Shown here: piece after piece, positions 1-10,776 of the stretch
Layout of the letters: each line of letters begins with the position of its first letter
How positions within the stretch are numbered: position 1 is the first letter of the stretch
NCBI RefSeq assembly: GCF_002374315.1
Contig: NZ_NWUX01000003.1
Coordinates: forward strand, 124,001 to 188,000
Reading direction: 5' to 3'
Length of the DNA stretch: 64,000 bases
DNA from: Vreelandella nigrificans
GTDB taxonomy: Bacteria > Pseudomonadota > Gammaproteobacteria > Pseudomonadales > Halomonadaceae
Made by a program: the position numbers and the translations under genes
The notes under the pieces: generated by a model
Databases searched by the model: none
The model's input: the letters and a program-made list of their open reading frames with translations, nothing else
Told to the model about the DNA's origin: nothing

Positions 1-584
1 CGCTCAGCGCAAAGTTCACGTATCAGCCGCATAATCTGGCGTGAGGTTTTAGGATCCAGGCTGGCGGTTGGCTCGTCTACAAGCAACAGTTTAGGACTCT
101 GTAACAGCGCACGGGCAATTCCCACCCGCTGACGCTGTCCCCCTGAAAGTGCGTCGGCACGCTTATCAATGGCGTGGGGCAGGCCTACTCGCTCAAGCAG
201 GCGAAAAGCCTCTGCTACCGCCTCTTTCGGATAGCGACGCAGAAAGCTACGCCAGAACCCTACATAGCCAAGCTGGCCCGATAGCACGTTCTCCATCACG
301 GTTAAGCGATCCACCAAGGCGTACTCTTGGAAAATCATCCCCATGGAGCGACGGGCGTGGCGCAATCGGCTGCCGGATAGCTTGGTCAGCTCGGTATTTT
401 CTAAACGAATACTGCCCTGAGTGGGCTCGACTAAGCGGTTTACACAGCGGATCAGGGTACTTTTTCCCGCACCAGACGGCCCAATCAGCGCCATTACCTG
501 ACCTTTGGGGAGTGACAATTCAATATCGGTGAGCGCACGATCACCCGTTGGGTAACGTTTACCAACGCCAGTGAGTGTCAACAT
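1..584 (-). CDS. phnC: Phosphonate/phosphate ABC transporter ATP-binding protein PhnC (partial)
   Basis: ATPase that powers import of phosphonate or related phosphorus compounds delivered by the upstream binding protein. Reading from the ATG at 584, the protein begins [14 protein letters not shown] and shows a Walker A (GPSGAGKST), the Q-loop region (MIFQEYALV), the ABC signature [16 protein letters not shown] and Walker [14 protein letters not shown]. This order and these words match PhnC closely. About 194 residues are present; the C-terminus lies beyond the left edge, so the gene is cut by the window, not broken. It follows phnD by 77 bp on the same strand, and a permease gene (phnE) would be expected next, outside the window. 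Confidence 0.93.
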   Translation of the reverse strand, partial: MLTLTGVGKRYPTGDRALTDIELSLPKGQVMALIGPSGAGKSTLIRCVNRLVEPTQGSIRLENTELTKLSGSRLRHARRSMGMIFQEYALVDRLTVMENVLSGQLGYVGFWRSFLRRYPKEAVAEAFRLLERVGLPHAIDKRADALSGGQRQRVGIARALLQSPKLLLVDEPTASLDPKTSRQIMRLIRELCAE

Positions 585-610
585 GGGGTTACCTCATCTT
601 CATAACGGTT

Positions 611-636
611 CGGCCAGAAGGTTGTCCTTCTGGCCG
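611..636 (-). promoter_or_regulatory. Intercistronic hairpin between phnD and phnC
   Basis: Perfect 10-bp inverted repeat (cggccagaag / cttctggccg) with a 6-nt loop in the 77-bp gap between phnD and phnC. No T-run follows on the transcribed strand, so it is more likely an mRNA-processing or 3'-end-stabilising hairpin, or a partial attenuator, than a full terminator. Such hairpins often allow more binding protein than ATPase to be made from one operon; that role is inferred here. Confidence 0.6.
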
Positions 637-661
637 ATGGGGTTACACAGCTACCAAGGGG

Positions 662-1639
662 TTAATCGCAGTCGTAAGTCACGCCATTAGCATCGGCAAT
701 AGTACGAATCACCGACCAATGCTCTGCATAGGTAATCGGAATGAACTGCGCTTCACCGGAATTGGCAAACTCGGCCTCAAGAGCACTACCTTCCCAGTCG
801 TAGCTGAAGAAAGCGTCCTGAATTTGCTGAGCAAGCTCAGGCTTCAGATTGTGGGCAACGCCATAAGCGGTGGTGGGAAAGGTTTCCGAGGTGTAGATAA
901 TGTCGTAATCACCTTCGTTGACCACGCCGCGCGAGATCATCCGGGTACCTACAGAGTTAGCGATAGCGGCTGCGTCATAATCTTTGTTGACCACCCCTAG
1001 AATGGAGTTGTCGTGAGAGCCGGAAAACGCCGTTTCAAAGTCGTCCCCAGCTTCTAGGCCATACTCTGAGCGCAGCAACGCAGAAGGCGCACGGAAGCCA
1101 GAGTTAGAGGTCTCAGAAGTAAACGCCAGCTGGCGGCCCTGCAGGTCTTCAACGCTCTCAATACCACTACCGGGGTAAGTGATAATCTCCATCTCATAGC
1201 CATAGCTGCCATCTTCACTGGCCATGATGGCAAAGGGGCGGAAACCACCACAGTTAACCGCAACCGGCACACCACCGGTGTTAAAGCCTGCTACGTGCAG
1301 GCGGCCTGCGCGCAGTGCTTCCTGCTGAGCAGCATTGGACTGTACAGGGAAGAACTGCACCCGCTTACCAGTCGCTTCGCTTAGGTGATCCAGAAAACCA
1401 GCCCACACGTCAGCGTAAACGGCAGGATCTTCAACGGGCGTATAAGCGAAAACCAAAGTATTCGGGTCAACCCACTGGGATTCATCAGTAGGTACATCGG
1501 CTACCATATCGCCATCGTTATCTACATAGCGCGAAGAGAGGTCAGCAGACGCGTTAACCGCCGCCAACGCAAACGTGCTGGCAACAGCAGCGCTAATCAA
1601 CGTGCGAGAAAGCGGGTGAGAAAAACAGGAGGATTGCAT
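662..1639 (-). CDS. phnD: Phosphate/phosphite/phosphonate ABC transporter substrate-binding protein PhnD
   Basis: Periplasmic binding protein (325 aa) that delivers phosphonate, phosphite or phosphate esters to the PhnC-type importer. Residues 1-32 form a signal peptide ending near VNASA. The mature part has the PhnD/PtxB family words FAYTPVEDP, a central GR(L)HVAGFNTGGVPVAV segment and FTSETSNSGFRAPSALL, where the family binds the phosphoryl oxygens. The start has a good Shine-Dalgarno (aggtg). First gene of a minus-strand phnD-phnC operon, with a strong Pho-box array 50 bp upstream, so expression is very probably PhoB dependent. Which ligand it prefers (phosphonate or phosphite) cannot be decided from the sequence. 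Confidence 0.92.
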   Translation of the reverse strand: MQSSCFSHPLSRTLISAAVASTFALAAVNASADLSSRYVDNDGDMVADVPTDESQWVDPNTLVFAYTPVEDPAVYADVWAGFLDHLSEATGKRVQFFPVQSNAAQQEALRAGRLHVAGFNTGGVPVAVNCGGFRPFAIMASEDGSYGYEMEIITYPGSGIESVEDLQGRQLAFTSETSNSGFRAPSALLRSEYGLEAGDDFETAFSGSHDNSILGVVNKDYDAAAIANSVGTRMISRGVVNEGDYDIIYTSETFPTTAYGVAHNLKPELAQQIQDAFFSYDWEGSALEAEFANSGEAQFIPITYAEHWSVIRTIADANGVTYDCD

Positions 1640-1689
1640 GCATCACCTAAGCGGGCTGTTCGAAGATGACGCTATGCTGCCAAGCCTGC

Positions 1690-1740
1690 ATGACAGGCAC
1701 GGGTCACTTCCATGACAACCCCGTGACATATCAGTGACAG
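1690..1740 (-). promoter_or_regulatory. PhoB-binding array (Pho boxes) upstream of phnD
   Basis: On the minus strand five 7-mers follow one another at exactly 11-bp steps: CTGTCAC, ATGTCAC, TTGTCAT, GTGACCC, CTGTCAT, each separated by 4 bp. This is the layout of tandem PhoB half-sites (consensus CTGTCAT, 4-bp spacer, CTGTCAY). Four of the five agree well. The array ends about 50 bp before the phnD start codon, the usual place for a PhoB activator site overlapping the -35 region. Confidence 0.85.
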
Positions 1741-1839
1741 ACATAGGCGTGACACTGCCACCACTAGAGCAGCACACAGACTAAAAGCATGGACGATGTC
1801 GAGCAGATCGACATTGATAGACGTGGGATGATGAAGACG

Positions 1840-3189
1840 TTAGCGACAATCCTGGCAGTTTCCCCGTGCCATAATGGCTTCGGCAATGCGCTCTATCCCC
1901 TGGCGATAAGCAGCTTGGCGATAAGTGACTTGCTCTTGCTCAGCCCGCGCCAGTACGCTTTGAGCCTGCTCACCTAACAGGCGGTCAAGGCGCTGATTGA
2001 CGTCCTCTTCGCACCACTTTTCACCCACACGATTTTGCAGCCACTCAAAATAGCTAACAATCACCCCACCGGTATTGACCAAGACATCAGGTAGTACTGG
2101 GATTTCGCGTTTGGCTAATGCAGTATCGGCATCACAGGTCAGCGGCCCATTAGCAATTTCGAGGATGGCCCCTGCCTGCACATCGTCAACGTTATTGCAG
2201 TGGACCTGATTCTCTAGCGCCGCTAAGGCCAACACATCTACCTCAAGCGACAGCAACTTATCACCCGATAGCGGCTTGCCCTGTTTACTCTTCGATAATG
2301 AGCCGTGCTTGTTTTTATCCTGCTTTGCGGCGTCCACGTCTAGTCCGTCAGCGCTGTAAATGGCGCCGCTTGAGTCCGATAGTGCCACGATTTTGTAGCC
2401 TCGCTCTCTCGCGAGTCGGGCAAAATGGTAAGCCGCATTGCCAAACCCCTGTACGGCAACAGTGGTTTCTTCCGGTTTGCGCTCTTCGCGATCGACCCAC
2501 AAATCAAGCACTTTTAAAGCGCCGCGCCCAGTTGCCTCTACCCTACCTGGTGAGCCACCCAGTGAAAGCGGCTTACCGGTGATGGCTGCTGGTGCCTGAG
2601 CACGCACAATATGCTCATACTCATCAATCATCCAGCCCATTACTGTGGCATCGGTATTCACATCCGGCGCAGGAATATCCCTGTCAGGGCCCATAATATC
2701 GGCAATAGCACGAATATAACCTCGCGCTAAGCGCTCTCGCTCAAGTGATGAAAGTGCTTTGGCATCAACCTGAACACCGCCTTTTCCACCTCCGTAGGGC
2801 AAGTTAACCACTGCGCATTTCACTGCCATCCAGAAACTCAGCGTGGTGACTTCATGCTGATTAACATCCAGATGGAAACGCACACCGCCCTTGGCTGGAC
2901 CGAGGCTAGTGTCGTACTGCACCCGCCAAGCAGGGAAGGCCTTAAGACTACCGTCATCCATACGCACCGGCACACTGACCTGAAGCGATAAGCTAGGCTG
3001 CATCAGCCGTGCCTGGGCATCAGGATGGATATCCAGCGCTTCAAACACCGCTTCCAATCGCGAGCGGGCATCCTCAAACAGCGCGGCGCCAGTTTCAGGG
3101 GTAAGTGCTTGAGGGGCTTGTTGTTCGGCTTGAGGCTGGCGCGCTTTGGACGTCTTATGCTTTGTTTTATGTTTTTTCGCTTTCGCCAT
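1840..3189 (-). CDS. gdhA: Glu/Leu/Phe/Val dehydrogenase family protein (glutamate dehydrogenase)
   Basis: NAD(P)-dependent amino acid dehydrogenase, most likely interconverting glutamate and 2-oxoglutarate plus ammonium in the cytosol (449 aa). The substrate domain carries GPAKGGVRFH and PYGGGKGGV, whose lysines bind and activate the substrate; the Rossmann domain has VAVQGFGNAA. I chose the ATG at 3189 because it has an aaaggag Shine-Dalgarno; an upstream in-frame ATG at 3246 lacks one. The first 25 or so residues are a Lys/Gln-rich tail (AKAKKHKTKHKTSKARQPQ) not seen in ordinary GDHs. Single gene with no operon partner. Leucine dehydrogenase is a less likely alternative given the length and motifs. 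Confidence 0.85.
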   Translation of the reverse strand: MAKAKKHKTKHKTSKARQPQAEQQAPQALTPETGAALFEDARSRLEAVFEALDIHPDAQARLMQPSLSLQVSVPVRMDDGSLKAFPAWRVQYDTSLGPAKGGVRFHLDVNQHEVTTLSFWMAVKCAVVNLPYGGGKGGVQVDAKALSSLERERLARGYIRAIADIMGPDRDIPAPDVNTDATVMGWMIDEYEHIVRAQAPAAITGKPLSLGGSPGRVEATGRGALKVLDLWVDREERKPEETTVAVQGFGNAAYHFARLARERGYKIVALSDSSGAIYSADGLDVDAAKQDKNKHGSLSKSKQGKPLSGDKLLSLEVDVLALAALENQVHCNNVDDVQAGAILEIANGPLTCDADTALAKREIPVLPDVLVNTGGVIVSYFEWLQNRVGEKWCEEDVNQRLDRLLGEQAQSVLARAEQEQVTYRQAAYRQGIERIAEAIMARGNCQDCR

Positions 3190-3331
3190 ATCGCATTCTC
3201 CTTTTGCAGGGTAAGCGTCAACGTCTTCTAGCAAGCAATTTGGCACTGTCTAAGCGTAGCAGTTTGCTAACAACAAGCGCTTTTTACTTGCGAAATCCCA
3301 GCTTTTTCTCACACTTAGGCTATTTGCACGG

Positions 3332-4711
3332 ATGCCCAGGGAGAACATTGTGGGGGAGAACATTGTGGGGGAGAACATCGTAGGGGGGAACATCGTGAGC
3401 CCAGTGACACGCAGCGCCTTAGGATGGGGCAGCCTCTACTGCTTACTTGCCCTACTGCCGATAGGCTGGCTATTGCTCTCACCGCCAGCCCCCCGTAGTT
3501 GGCTAGGTGAAGCGGCGATTTTATTAGGGGCGCTGGCCCTTAGCATCATGGCGTTGCAGGCCCTAATATCCGGCCGACACACTTGGTTTGCCCATGGCGT
3601 TGGCTTTGATAACGTTCTGCAATTTCATCGCCAAATCGGTATCGGGGTGCTTTTTCTAGTGATTGCCCACCCGGCTGCTTTGTTTATTGCGCACCCCTCG
3701 TTGATTCACTTTATTGACCCTAGGCAGGAAACCCTGCGCGCCTTAACGTTGATGGCTCTGCTGGGTGCCAGCATTATGCTGATTATTAGCTCGCTTTGGC
3801 GCAAACGATTTGGGCTATCATATGAGTGGTGGCGACTGCTCCATGGCGGCTTAGCGCTGTTTATCGTTTTTGGGGGGCTAGGCCATGCCATCATGGCCCA
3901 ACGCTATACCGAGGGCTTGGTTACCTCGGTTGGTTTGGCGCTGCTGATTCTACTTCCTGCTGGCTTAGTGTTGGAAACACGCCTAGTAAGGCCCTGGCGT
4001 ATGCGCCGCCGCCCTTGGCGTGTGGTGGATACCAAGCTTGAACGTGGTGATACCACCACGCTAACGCTCGAACCCGCAGGGGCCCATCGGTTCTTTTTCC
4101 AGCCGGGGCAGTTCTTCTGGATTACTCTGGGTGACACTCCTTGGTCACTGCAACAACACCCTTTTTCCCTCTCATCAAGCGCTACCAACAGCGGGCGAAT
4201 AACTTTCAGCGCTAAACGTTTGGGTGACTTTACCCAGCAACTACCTCGCGTAACCGCCAATACTCTCGCGTTTATTGAAGGTCCTTTTGGTGCCTTTATT
4301 CCTCGCACCAATAATCCGTCCGGCCTAGTGATGATTGCAGGTGGCATTGGCATTACTCCTTTTATGAGTATGCTGTATACCTTTCGTGACCAGCACAACC
4401 GCCAGCCTATTTGGTTAATTTATGCCAATCCAACTTGGCGGGAGGCCACATTCCGCGACAACCTAGACGATTTGGCGCAGCATCTTGAGCTAACACTGAT
4501 TCACGTCATCTCAGATCCCCATGAGGGCTGGGAAGGTGAAGAGGGCTACGTTGATCAGACTCTACTCGCCCGCTGCTTACCCCCGGACGATGGGCAGCGT
4601 GACTACTTTATTTGCGGGCCAGACCCCATGATGGATAGTGCCGAACGGGGGTTGATTGCCCAAGGCGTCGCTCCCACCCATATTTTCTCCGACCGTTTCG
4701 ACATCGTTTAG
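3332..4711 (+). CDS. Ferric-reductase/NADPH-oxidase-like transmembrane flavocytochrome
   Basis: Membrane oxidoreductase (up to 459 aa) passing electrons from cytosolic NAD(P)H through FAD to membrane haem. The N-terminal half has about six membrane helices with two His pairs each 14 residues apart (H99/H113 and H171/H185), the bis-His haem arrangement of ferric reductase and NOX proteins. The C-terminal half is a ferredoxin-reductase module: HPFSLSS (276-282, FAD), GGIGITPFMSML (337-348, NAD(P)) and FICGPDPMM near the end. The start is ambiguous: the first 22 codons are a 15-bp tandem repeat offering an ATG at 3332 and GTGs at 3350, 3365 and 3395, the last three each preceded by a purine-rich ribosome site. 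Electron acceptor (ferric iron, oxygen or other) unknown. Followed by a small membrane peptide gene. Confidence 0.85.
   Translation: MPRENIVGENIVGENIVGGNIVSPVTRSALGWGSLYCLLALLPIGWLLLSPPAPRSWLGEAAILLGALALSIMALQALISGRHTWFAHGVGFDNVLQFHRQIGIGVLFLVIAHPAALFIAHPSLIHFIDPRQETLRALTLMALLGASIMLIISSLWRKRFGLSYEWWRLLHGGLALFIVFGGLGHAIMAQRYTEGLVTSVGLALLILLPAGLVLETRLVRPWRMRRRPWRVVDTKLERGDTTTLTLEPAGAHRFFFQPGQFFWITLGDTPWSLQQHPFSLSSSATNSGRITFSAKRLGDFTQQLPRVTANTLAFIEGPFGAFIPRTNNPSGLVMIAGGIGITPFMSMLYTFRDQHNRQPIWLIYANPTWREATFRDNLDDLAQHLELTLIHVISDPHEGWEGEEGYVDQTLLARCLPPDDGQRDYFICGPDPMMDSAERGLIAQGVAPTHIFSDRFDIV
3341..3397 (+). repeat. 15-bp tandem repeat carrying ribosome site and start codon
   Basis: Four units of roughly gagaacattgtgggg (3341, 3356, 3371, 3386) lie at the 5' end of the flavocytochrome gene and would encode repeated ENIVG. 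Each unit contains a G-rich Shine-Dalgarno-like run and, 6 nt later, GTG (GTA in the third unit). The array therefore multiplies the translation start signal while keeping frame. Confidence 0.9.
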
Positions 4712-4720
4712 GGGGTTTTT

Positions 4721-4806
4721 ATGCTGCACAACTACGCAAGATACGCTGGCGTTGGCGTGTTAGCACTGCTCATTGCCGTTGTCCTGCTCGCCGCGTACTG
4801 TATCCA

Positions 4807-4810
<4 letters not shown>
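4721..4810 (+). CDS. Small single-pass membrane protein (29 aa)
   Basis: Encodes MLHNYARYAGVGVLALLIAV followed by VLLAAYCIQ: a basic N-terminus, then one hydrophobic segment of about 20 residues. Its stop overlaps the next gene's start as ATGA (4807-4810), a standard sign of translational coupling, and it begins 9 bp after the flavocytochrome stop. These contacts on both sides make a real gene likely despite its length. A role as accessory subunit of the flavocytochrome is possible but unproven; I recognise no family. Confidence 0.55.
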
Positions 4811-5849
<1,039 letters not shown>

Positions 5850-5853
<4 letters not shown>

Positions 5854-6989
5854 ACAACCACCAGGTTATCGCGATGAATCAGCTCGTGGGCTTCTACGTA
5901 ACCCAAAATAGCTTCAATCTGGTGGCTAGGCTGGCCCGCCAACTGACGGGCTTCATCAGCCCCGTAATTGACCAACCCTTTAGCCACCCGCGCGCCCTGC
6001 TCATCCACGCAGAGCACCATATCACCGCGCTTAAAGCTACCCTGCACTTCACGCACGCCCACCGCTAACAGGCTAGAGCCTCTACCGCGCAGTACATTCA
6101 CAGCCCCGGCATCCAGCACCAAGGTGCCACGCACCTGCAGTTGACCAGCCAACCAACGCTTGCGTGCTGCAATCGGTGCTTGATCCGGCCGCAATAAGGT
6201 TCCCAACGCTTCCCCCGTCATCACTCGGGTAATCACATCCGGCTGGCGGCCACTGGCAATTACCGTCACCGCGCCAGAGCGCGCTGCAAGTTGTGCAGCC
6301 CTCACCTTGGTGGTCATTCCACCACGCCCCAAGGCACCGCCGCTGCCAGCTACAGCGGCCAAACGCGGGTCGTCGGCGCGGCCTTCGGCAATCAGCTGTG
6401 CGGTGGGGTCATGGCGAGGATCGGCACTGAACAGACCTTCCTGATCGGTAAGCAGCAGCAGCGCATCTGCTTCCAACAGGTTGGCGACCAGTGCGCCCAA
6501 GGTATCGTTATCACCGAAACGAATCTCATCGGTGACCACCGTGTCATTTTCGTTGATAACTGGCACCACACGCATTTCCACTAAGGTGCGCAGCGCCGAT
6601 AGCGCATTGAGATAGCGCTTACGGTTGGAAAGGTCATCATGGGTGAGCAAAATCTGAGCCGTTAGCATACCGTGACGAGCAAAATGGTGCTCGTAGCACT
6701 GGGTCAGGCCATTTTGGCCCACCGCCGCAGCCGCCTGCAGTTCATGCACGGCGCTGGGGCGCACCTGCCAACCCAGACGCACCATGCCAGCAGCAACGGC
6801 ACCCGACGAGACCAGGACCACTTCTATCCCCTGCTGATGCAAGGTGGCAATCTGATCCACCCAGCCACCAATGGCAGCTTCATCCAGGCCACGCCCATCA
6901 TTAGTAATTAGCGCACTGCCGATTTTCACTACTACTCGTCGTGCACGGCTGAGCGCATCGCGCCCAAGGATTTGCTCATTACTTTCCAT
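5850..6989 (-). CDS. proB: Glutamate 5-kinase
   Basis: First enzyme of proline synthesis: phosphorylates glutamate with ATP to gamma-glutamyl phosphate in the cytosol. 379 aa, full length. An amino-acid-kinase domain (about 15-270) starts with [11 protein letters not shown] and includes [17 protein letters not shown] and GTGGM-like [17 protein letters not shown]; a C-terminal PUA domain (about 285-370) follows, ending near the ALLVGY-like segment [17 protein letters not shown]. Lies downstream of rplU-rpmA-obgE as in many gammaproteobacteria, though a 200-bp repeat-bearing gap separates it from obgE. Proline is also an osmolyte, which suits a halophile. Confidence 0.96.
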
Positions 6990-7005
6990 GCGACCCCACC
7001 TTAGT

Positions 7006-8405
<1,400 letters not shown>

Positions 8406-8456
8406 CTAACTGCTATATCCCACTCGCAACGTGCGAGTAAAAGGGATCAAAAAGAC

Positions 8457-8486
8457 AAAAAAGCCCCGCCATGGCGGGGCTTTTCT
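8457..8486 (-). terminator. Intrinsic terminator after rpmA
   Basis: Self-complementary GCCCCGCCATGGCGGGGC (8463-8480) flanked by A-runs on one side and T-runs on the other, so it can work in both directions. On the minus strand the stem is followed by CTTTTTTG. It lies 35 bp past the rpmA stop. Confidence 0.9.
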
Positions 8487-8518
8487 TTCGTTATCTTCGT
8501 CCTGCGCAACGATGTTGC

Positions 8519-8776
8519 TTAGGCAGAAACGATGCTAACGAATTTGCGGTTCTTCGGACCTTTGGTCTCGAACTTCACGAAGCCATCGCTCAGTGCGAAC
8601 AGCGTGTGGTCACGGCCCAAGCCAACGCCAGTGCCGGCGTGGAAACGTGTGCCACGCTGACGAACGATGATGTTACCCGCAGTCGCCGCTTGGCCACCGA
8701 AGAGTTTCACACCAAGGCGTTTGGATTCGGAATCGCGACCGTTACGCGTGGAGCCGGCTGCCTTCTTATGTGCCAT
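8519..8776 (-). CDS. rpmA: 50S ribosomal protein L27
   Basis: 85-residue large-subunit protein whose N-terminal tail reaches the peptidyl-transferase centre. Begins [20 protein letters not shown] and contains [15 protein letters not shown], the family signature. Normal length; 31 bp after rplU on the same strand; good Shine-Dalgarno (aaggagg). Confidence 0.98.
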   Translation of the reverse strand: MAHKKAAGSTRNGRDSESKRLGVKLFGGQAATAGNIIVRQRGTRFHAGTGVGLGRDHTLFALSDGFVKFETKGPKNRKFVSIVSA

Positions 8777-8807
8777 TGCAAAATCCTCCTTAAGGGAATT
8801 TTACCGC

Positions 8808-9119
8808 TTACGCGGAAATTCCGGTAATTTTGACTTCAGTGAACCACTGACGGTGGCCCTGACGCTTCATGTGGTGCTTCCGGCGACGGAATTTGATAAT
8901 AGTTACTTTGTCGCCACGGCCGTGGGAAACGATTTCAGCGGAAACTTTGGCACCGCTTACTAAAGGTGCGCCAATGTTCACGTTATCACCGTCTGCTACC
9001 AGCAGCACTTCATCAAACTCAATCGTTTCGCCGGTAGCGACTTCGATTTTCTCGAGCTTGAGGGTTTGACCTTCTTTAACGCGGTACTGTTTGCCACCGC
9101 TTTTAATAACTGCGTACAT
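8808..9119 (-). CDS. rplU: 50S ribosomal protein L21
   Basis: 103-residue large-subunit protein binding 23S rRNA. Start set at the ATG at 9119 ([18 protein letters not shown]), the universal N-terminus of L21; a longer in-frame opening to 9167 would add 16 unconserved residues. The C-terminal words [21 protein letters not shown] are diagnostic. First gene of the rplU-rpmA unit. Confidence 0.98.
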   Translation of the reverse strand: MYAVIKSGGKQYRVKEGQTLKLEKIEVATGETIEFDEVLLVADGDNVNIGAPLVSGAKVSAEIVSHGRGDKVTIIKFRRRKHHMKRQGHRQWFTEVKITGISA

Positions 9120-9255
9120 GTCGCTCTCCGGACTTGTCGTTAATGCTGGTATGCCTTGCATAGCCAACGCTCATCGCTTTCCGCTCTTATCGACCTGCTG
9201 CGAGTGGCGCCCCTTTTGGAGCCATCTGACAGGGAGCATGATGAGTGGGTCGCGG

Positions 9256-9284
9256 ATTATAACGATTATCGGCGCTTACCACAA
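9256..9284 (-). promoter_or_regulatory. Predicted sigma-70 promoter of rplU
   Basis: On the minus strand TTGTGG (-35), a 17-bp spacer and TATAAT (-10) are followed by a GC-rich stretch (CCGCGACCC). The perfect -10 and GC-rich discriminator are typical of growth-rate-controlled ribosomal promoters. It would give a leader of about 125 nt. The rest of the 313-bp gap between rplU and ispB shows no gene. Confidence 0.6.
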
Positions 9285-9432
9285 GGCCATGGGACATTGT
9301 CAATTGCCACATCGCCTCATGCGCCACTTGATGCCTTGACGCCTTACAGACAGCCCCATAGCATAACTCTCAACTTAAGGCGGCCGCTGGAAACCTTGCC
9401 GCCACTTTCACCTGCCGCGATGAACGGAACCC

Positions 9433-10437
9433 ATGACAGCCAACGTCTCCCCAACCCCGCCTGCCAGCCCAACGCCTTCACCGCTGCACGCCGTGGTGGC
9501 TGATGACTTTGACGCCGTAAACCGTACGATTGTTGAGCAGCTAAACTCTAAAGTGCCGCTAGTAGAAACTATCGGCCAATATATCATTGAAAGTGGCGGC
9601 AAACGCTTGCGCCCACTATTAGTGCTATTGGCTGCTCGCTCGATTGGCTATGCAGGCGACAAGCATATTACCCTGGCCACGCTGATCGAGTTTATGCACA
9701 CCTCAACCCTGCTGCACGATGATGTAGTGGATGAGTCGCATATGCGGCGCGGCAAAAAAACCGCCAACGACGCCTGGGGTAATGCGCCTTCTGTGTTAGT
9801 GGGCGATTTTCTTTACTCGCGCTCGTTTCAAATGATGGTCGGTGTGGGCTCCATGCGTATTATGGCGATTCTCTCGGGCGCTACCTGCGTGATTGCCGAG
9901 GGAGAAGTGCTGCAGCTGACCAACATCGGCAATCCTAGCATTTCAGAAGCGGACTACTTTGAAACCATTCAAGGTAAAACGGCGATGCTATTTGAAGCGG
10001 CATCTCATAGTGGGGCCGTGCTCGCCGCCGCCACGCCTGAACAGGAACGCGCACTACAACACTATGGCCGCTATTTAGGCCTGGCCTTCCAGCTAATTGA
10101 TGACCTGCTGGACTACCAGGGCGACGCTGAGGCCATGGGCAAAAACGTCGGCGACGATCTAGCGGAAGGCAAGCCCACCCTGCCGCTAATCCATGCCATG
10201 GAACGCGGTACGCCAGCGCAGGCCAAGCTGATCCGTCAAGTCATTCGCAAAGGCGGGCTTGAGCAGTTGGATGAGGTGCTTGAGATCATCAATGCTACCG
10301 GCGCACTGGAGTACACCCGCGCACGGGCAGAGGAAATGGCTGATAAAGCCCTCGCCGAATTAGATGCCTTACCACCCAGCCCCTACCGCGACAGCATGGC
10401 GCAACTCGCCCGCTTAGCGGTTGATCGACAAGCGTAA
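9433..10437 (+). CDS. ispB: Octaprenyl diphosphate synthase
   Basis: Trans-prenyltransferase that elongates farnesyl diphosphate with isopentenyl diphosphate to make the ubiquinone side chain (334 aa). Both aspartate-rich motifs are present: LLHDDVVDE (about 95-103) and QLIDDLLDYQGD (about 220). GGKRLRPLLVLL marks the substrate site. Divergent from rplU, the conserved gammaproteobacterial arrangement. Followed by a strong terminator. Confidence 0.95.
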   Translation: MTANVSPTPPASPTPSPLHAVVADDFDAVNRTIVEQLNSKVPLVETIGQYIIESGGKRLRPLLVLLAARSIGYAGDKHITLATLIEFMHTSTLLHDDVVDESHMRRGKKTANDAWGNAPSVLVGDFLYSRSFQMMVGVGSMRIMAILSGATCVIAEGEVLQLTNIGNPSISEADYFETIQGKTAMLFEAASHSGAVLAAATPEQERALQHYGRYLGLAFQLIDDLLDYQGDAEAMGKNVGDDLAEGKPTLPLIHAMERGTPAQAKLIRQVIRKGGLEQLDEVLEIINATGALEYTRARAEEMADKALAELDALPPSPYRDSMAQLARLAVDRQA

Positions 10438-10466
10438 TTTCTGCACTACCGATGGGCCGCACCGCG

Positions 10467-10493
10467 AAAAGGGGCTTGAAAAAAGCCCCTTTT
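10467..10493 (+). terminator. Intrinsic terminator of ispB
   Basis: Stem aaaaggggctt / aagcccctttt around a 5-nt loop, ending in a T-run, 30 bp past the ispB stop. The loop and right arm also contain the -35 element of the following tRNA promoter. Confidence 0.9.
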
Positions 10494-10504
10494 CTGCGTA
10501 TGAT
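10476..10504 (+). promoter_or_regulatory. Predicted promoter of tRNA-Pro
   Basis: TTGAAA (10476-10481), a 17-bp spacer and TATGAT (10499-10504) followed by the GC-rich discriminator gcgctccg, a stable-RNA type promoter. Transcription would start near 10511, about 70 nt before the mature tRNA. Confidence 0.65.
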
Positions 10505-10579
10505 GCGCTCCGTTGTTGAGCACTGCTCGGTACGCTTTCAACAACATTGTGTTCAACAACACTTAGCTTCAACAATGCT

Positions 10580-10656
10580 CGGAATATAGCTCAGCTTGGT
10601 AGAGCGCTGCCTTCGGGAGGCAGAGGTCGCAGGTTCGAATCCTGCTATTCCGACCA
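10580..10656 (+). tRNA. tRNA-Pro, anticodon CGG
   Basis: 77-nt cloverleaf with acceptor stem cggaata / tattccg, discriminator A and encoded CCA. The anticodon arm ctgcc-ttcggga-ggcag gives anticodon CGG, reading CCG. T arm ends in the normal ggttcgaatcc. The C at position 1, rare among tRNAs, is normal for proline tRNAs. Confidence 0.97.
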
Positions 10657-10666
10657 AGAATTCAGC

Positions 10667-10706
10667 AAAAAAGGCCACTTAGCTAACACAGCAAGTGGCC
10701 TTTTTT
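10667..10706 (+). terminator. Intrinsic terminator of tRNA-Pro
   Basis: 14-bp stem aaaaaaggccactt / aagtggcctttttt with a 12-nt loop and a run of six T, starting 11 bp after the tRNA CCA. Confidence 0.92.
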
Positions 10707-10776
10707 GGTTTCCAAAGCCTGGTTTTTAAGACCTAGCTTTCAAGACCTAGTTTTTAAGATCTAGCTTTCAAGGCCA
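10707..10776. repeat. 14-bp tandem repeat, five units
   Basis: Units ggtttccaaagcct, ggtttttaagacct, agctttcaagacct, agtttttaagatct and agctttcaaggcca follow head to tail between the tRNA terminator and the nuclease gene; the last unit contains that gene's stop codon. Nearly the same unit recurs at 29043. Confidence 0.85.

Noticed and set aside
1795..1815. Hairpin atgtcga / tcgacat downstream of the dehydrogenase gene
   Set aside because: Stem of 7 bp without T-run; too weak to call a terminator.
9091..9503. Rightward frames between rplU and ispB
   Set aside because: They overlap the rplU start, the promoter region and the ispB start; no conserved features.
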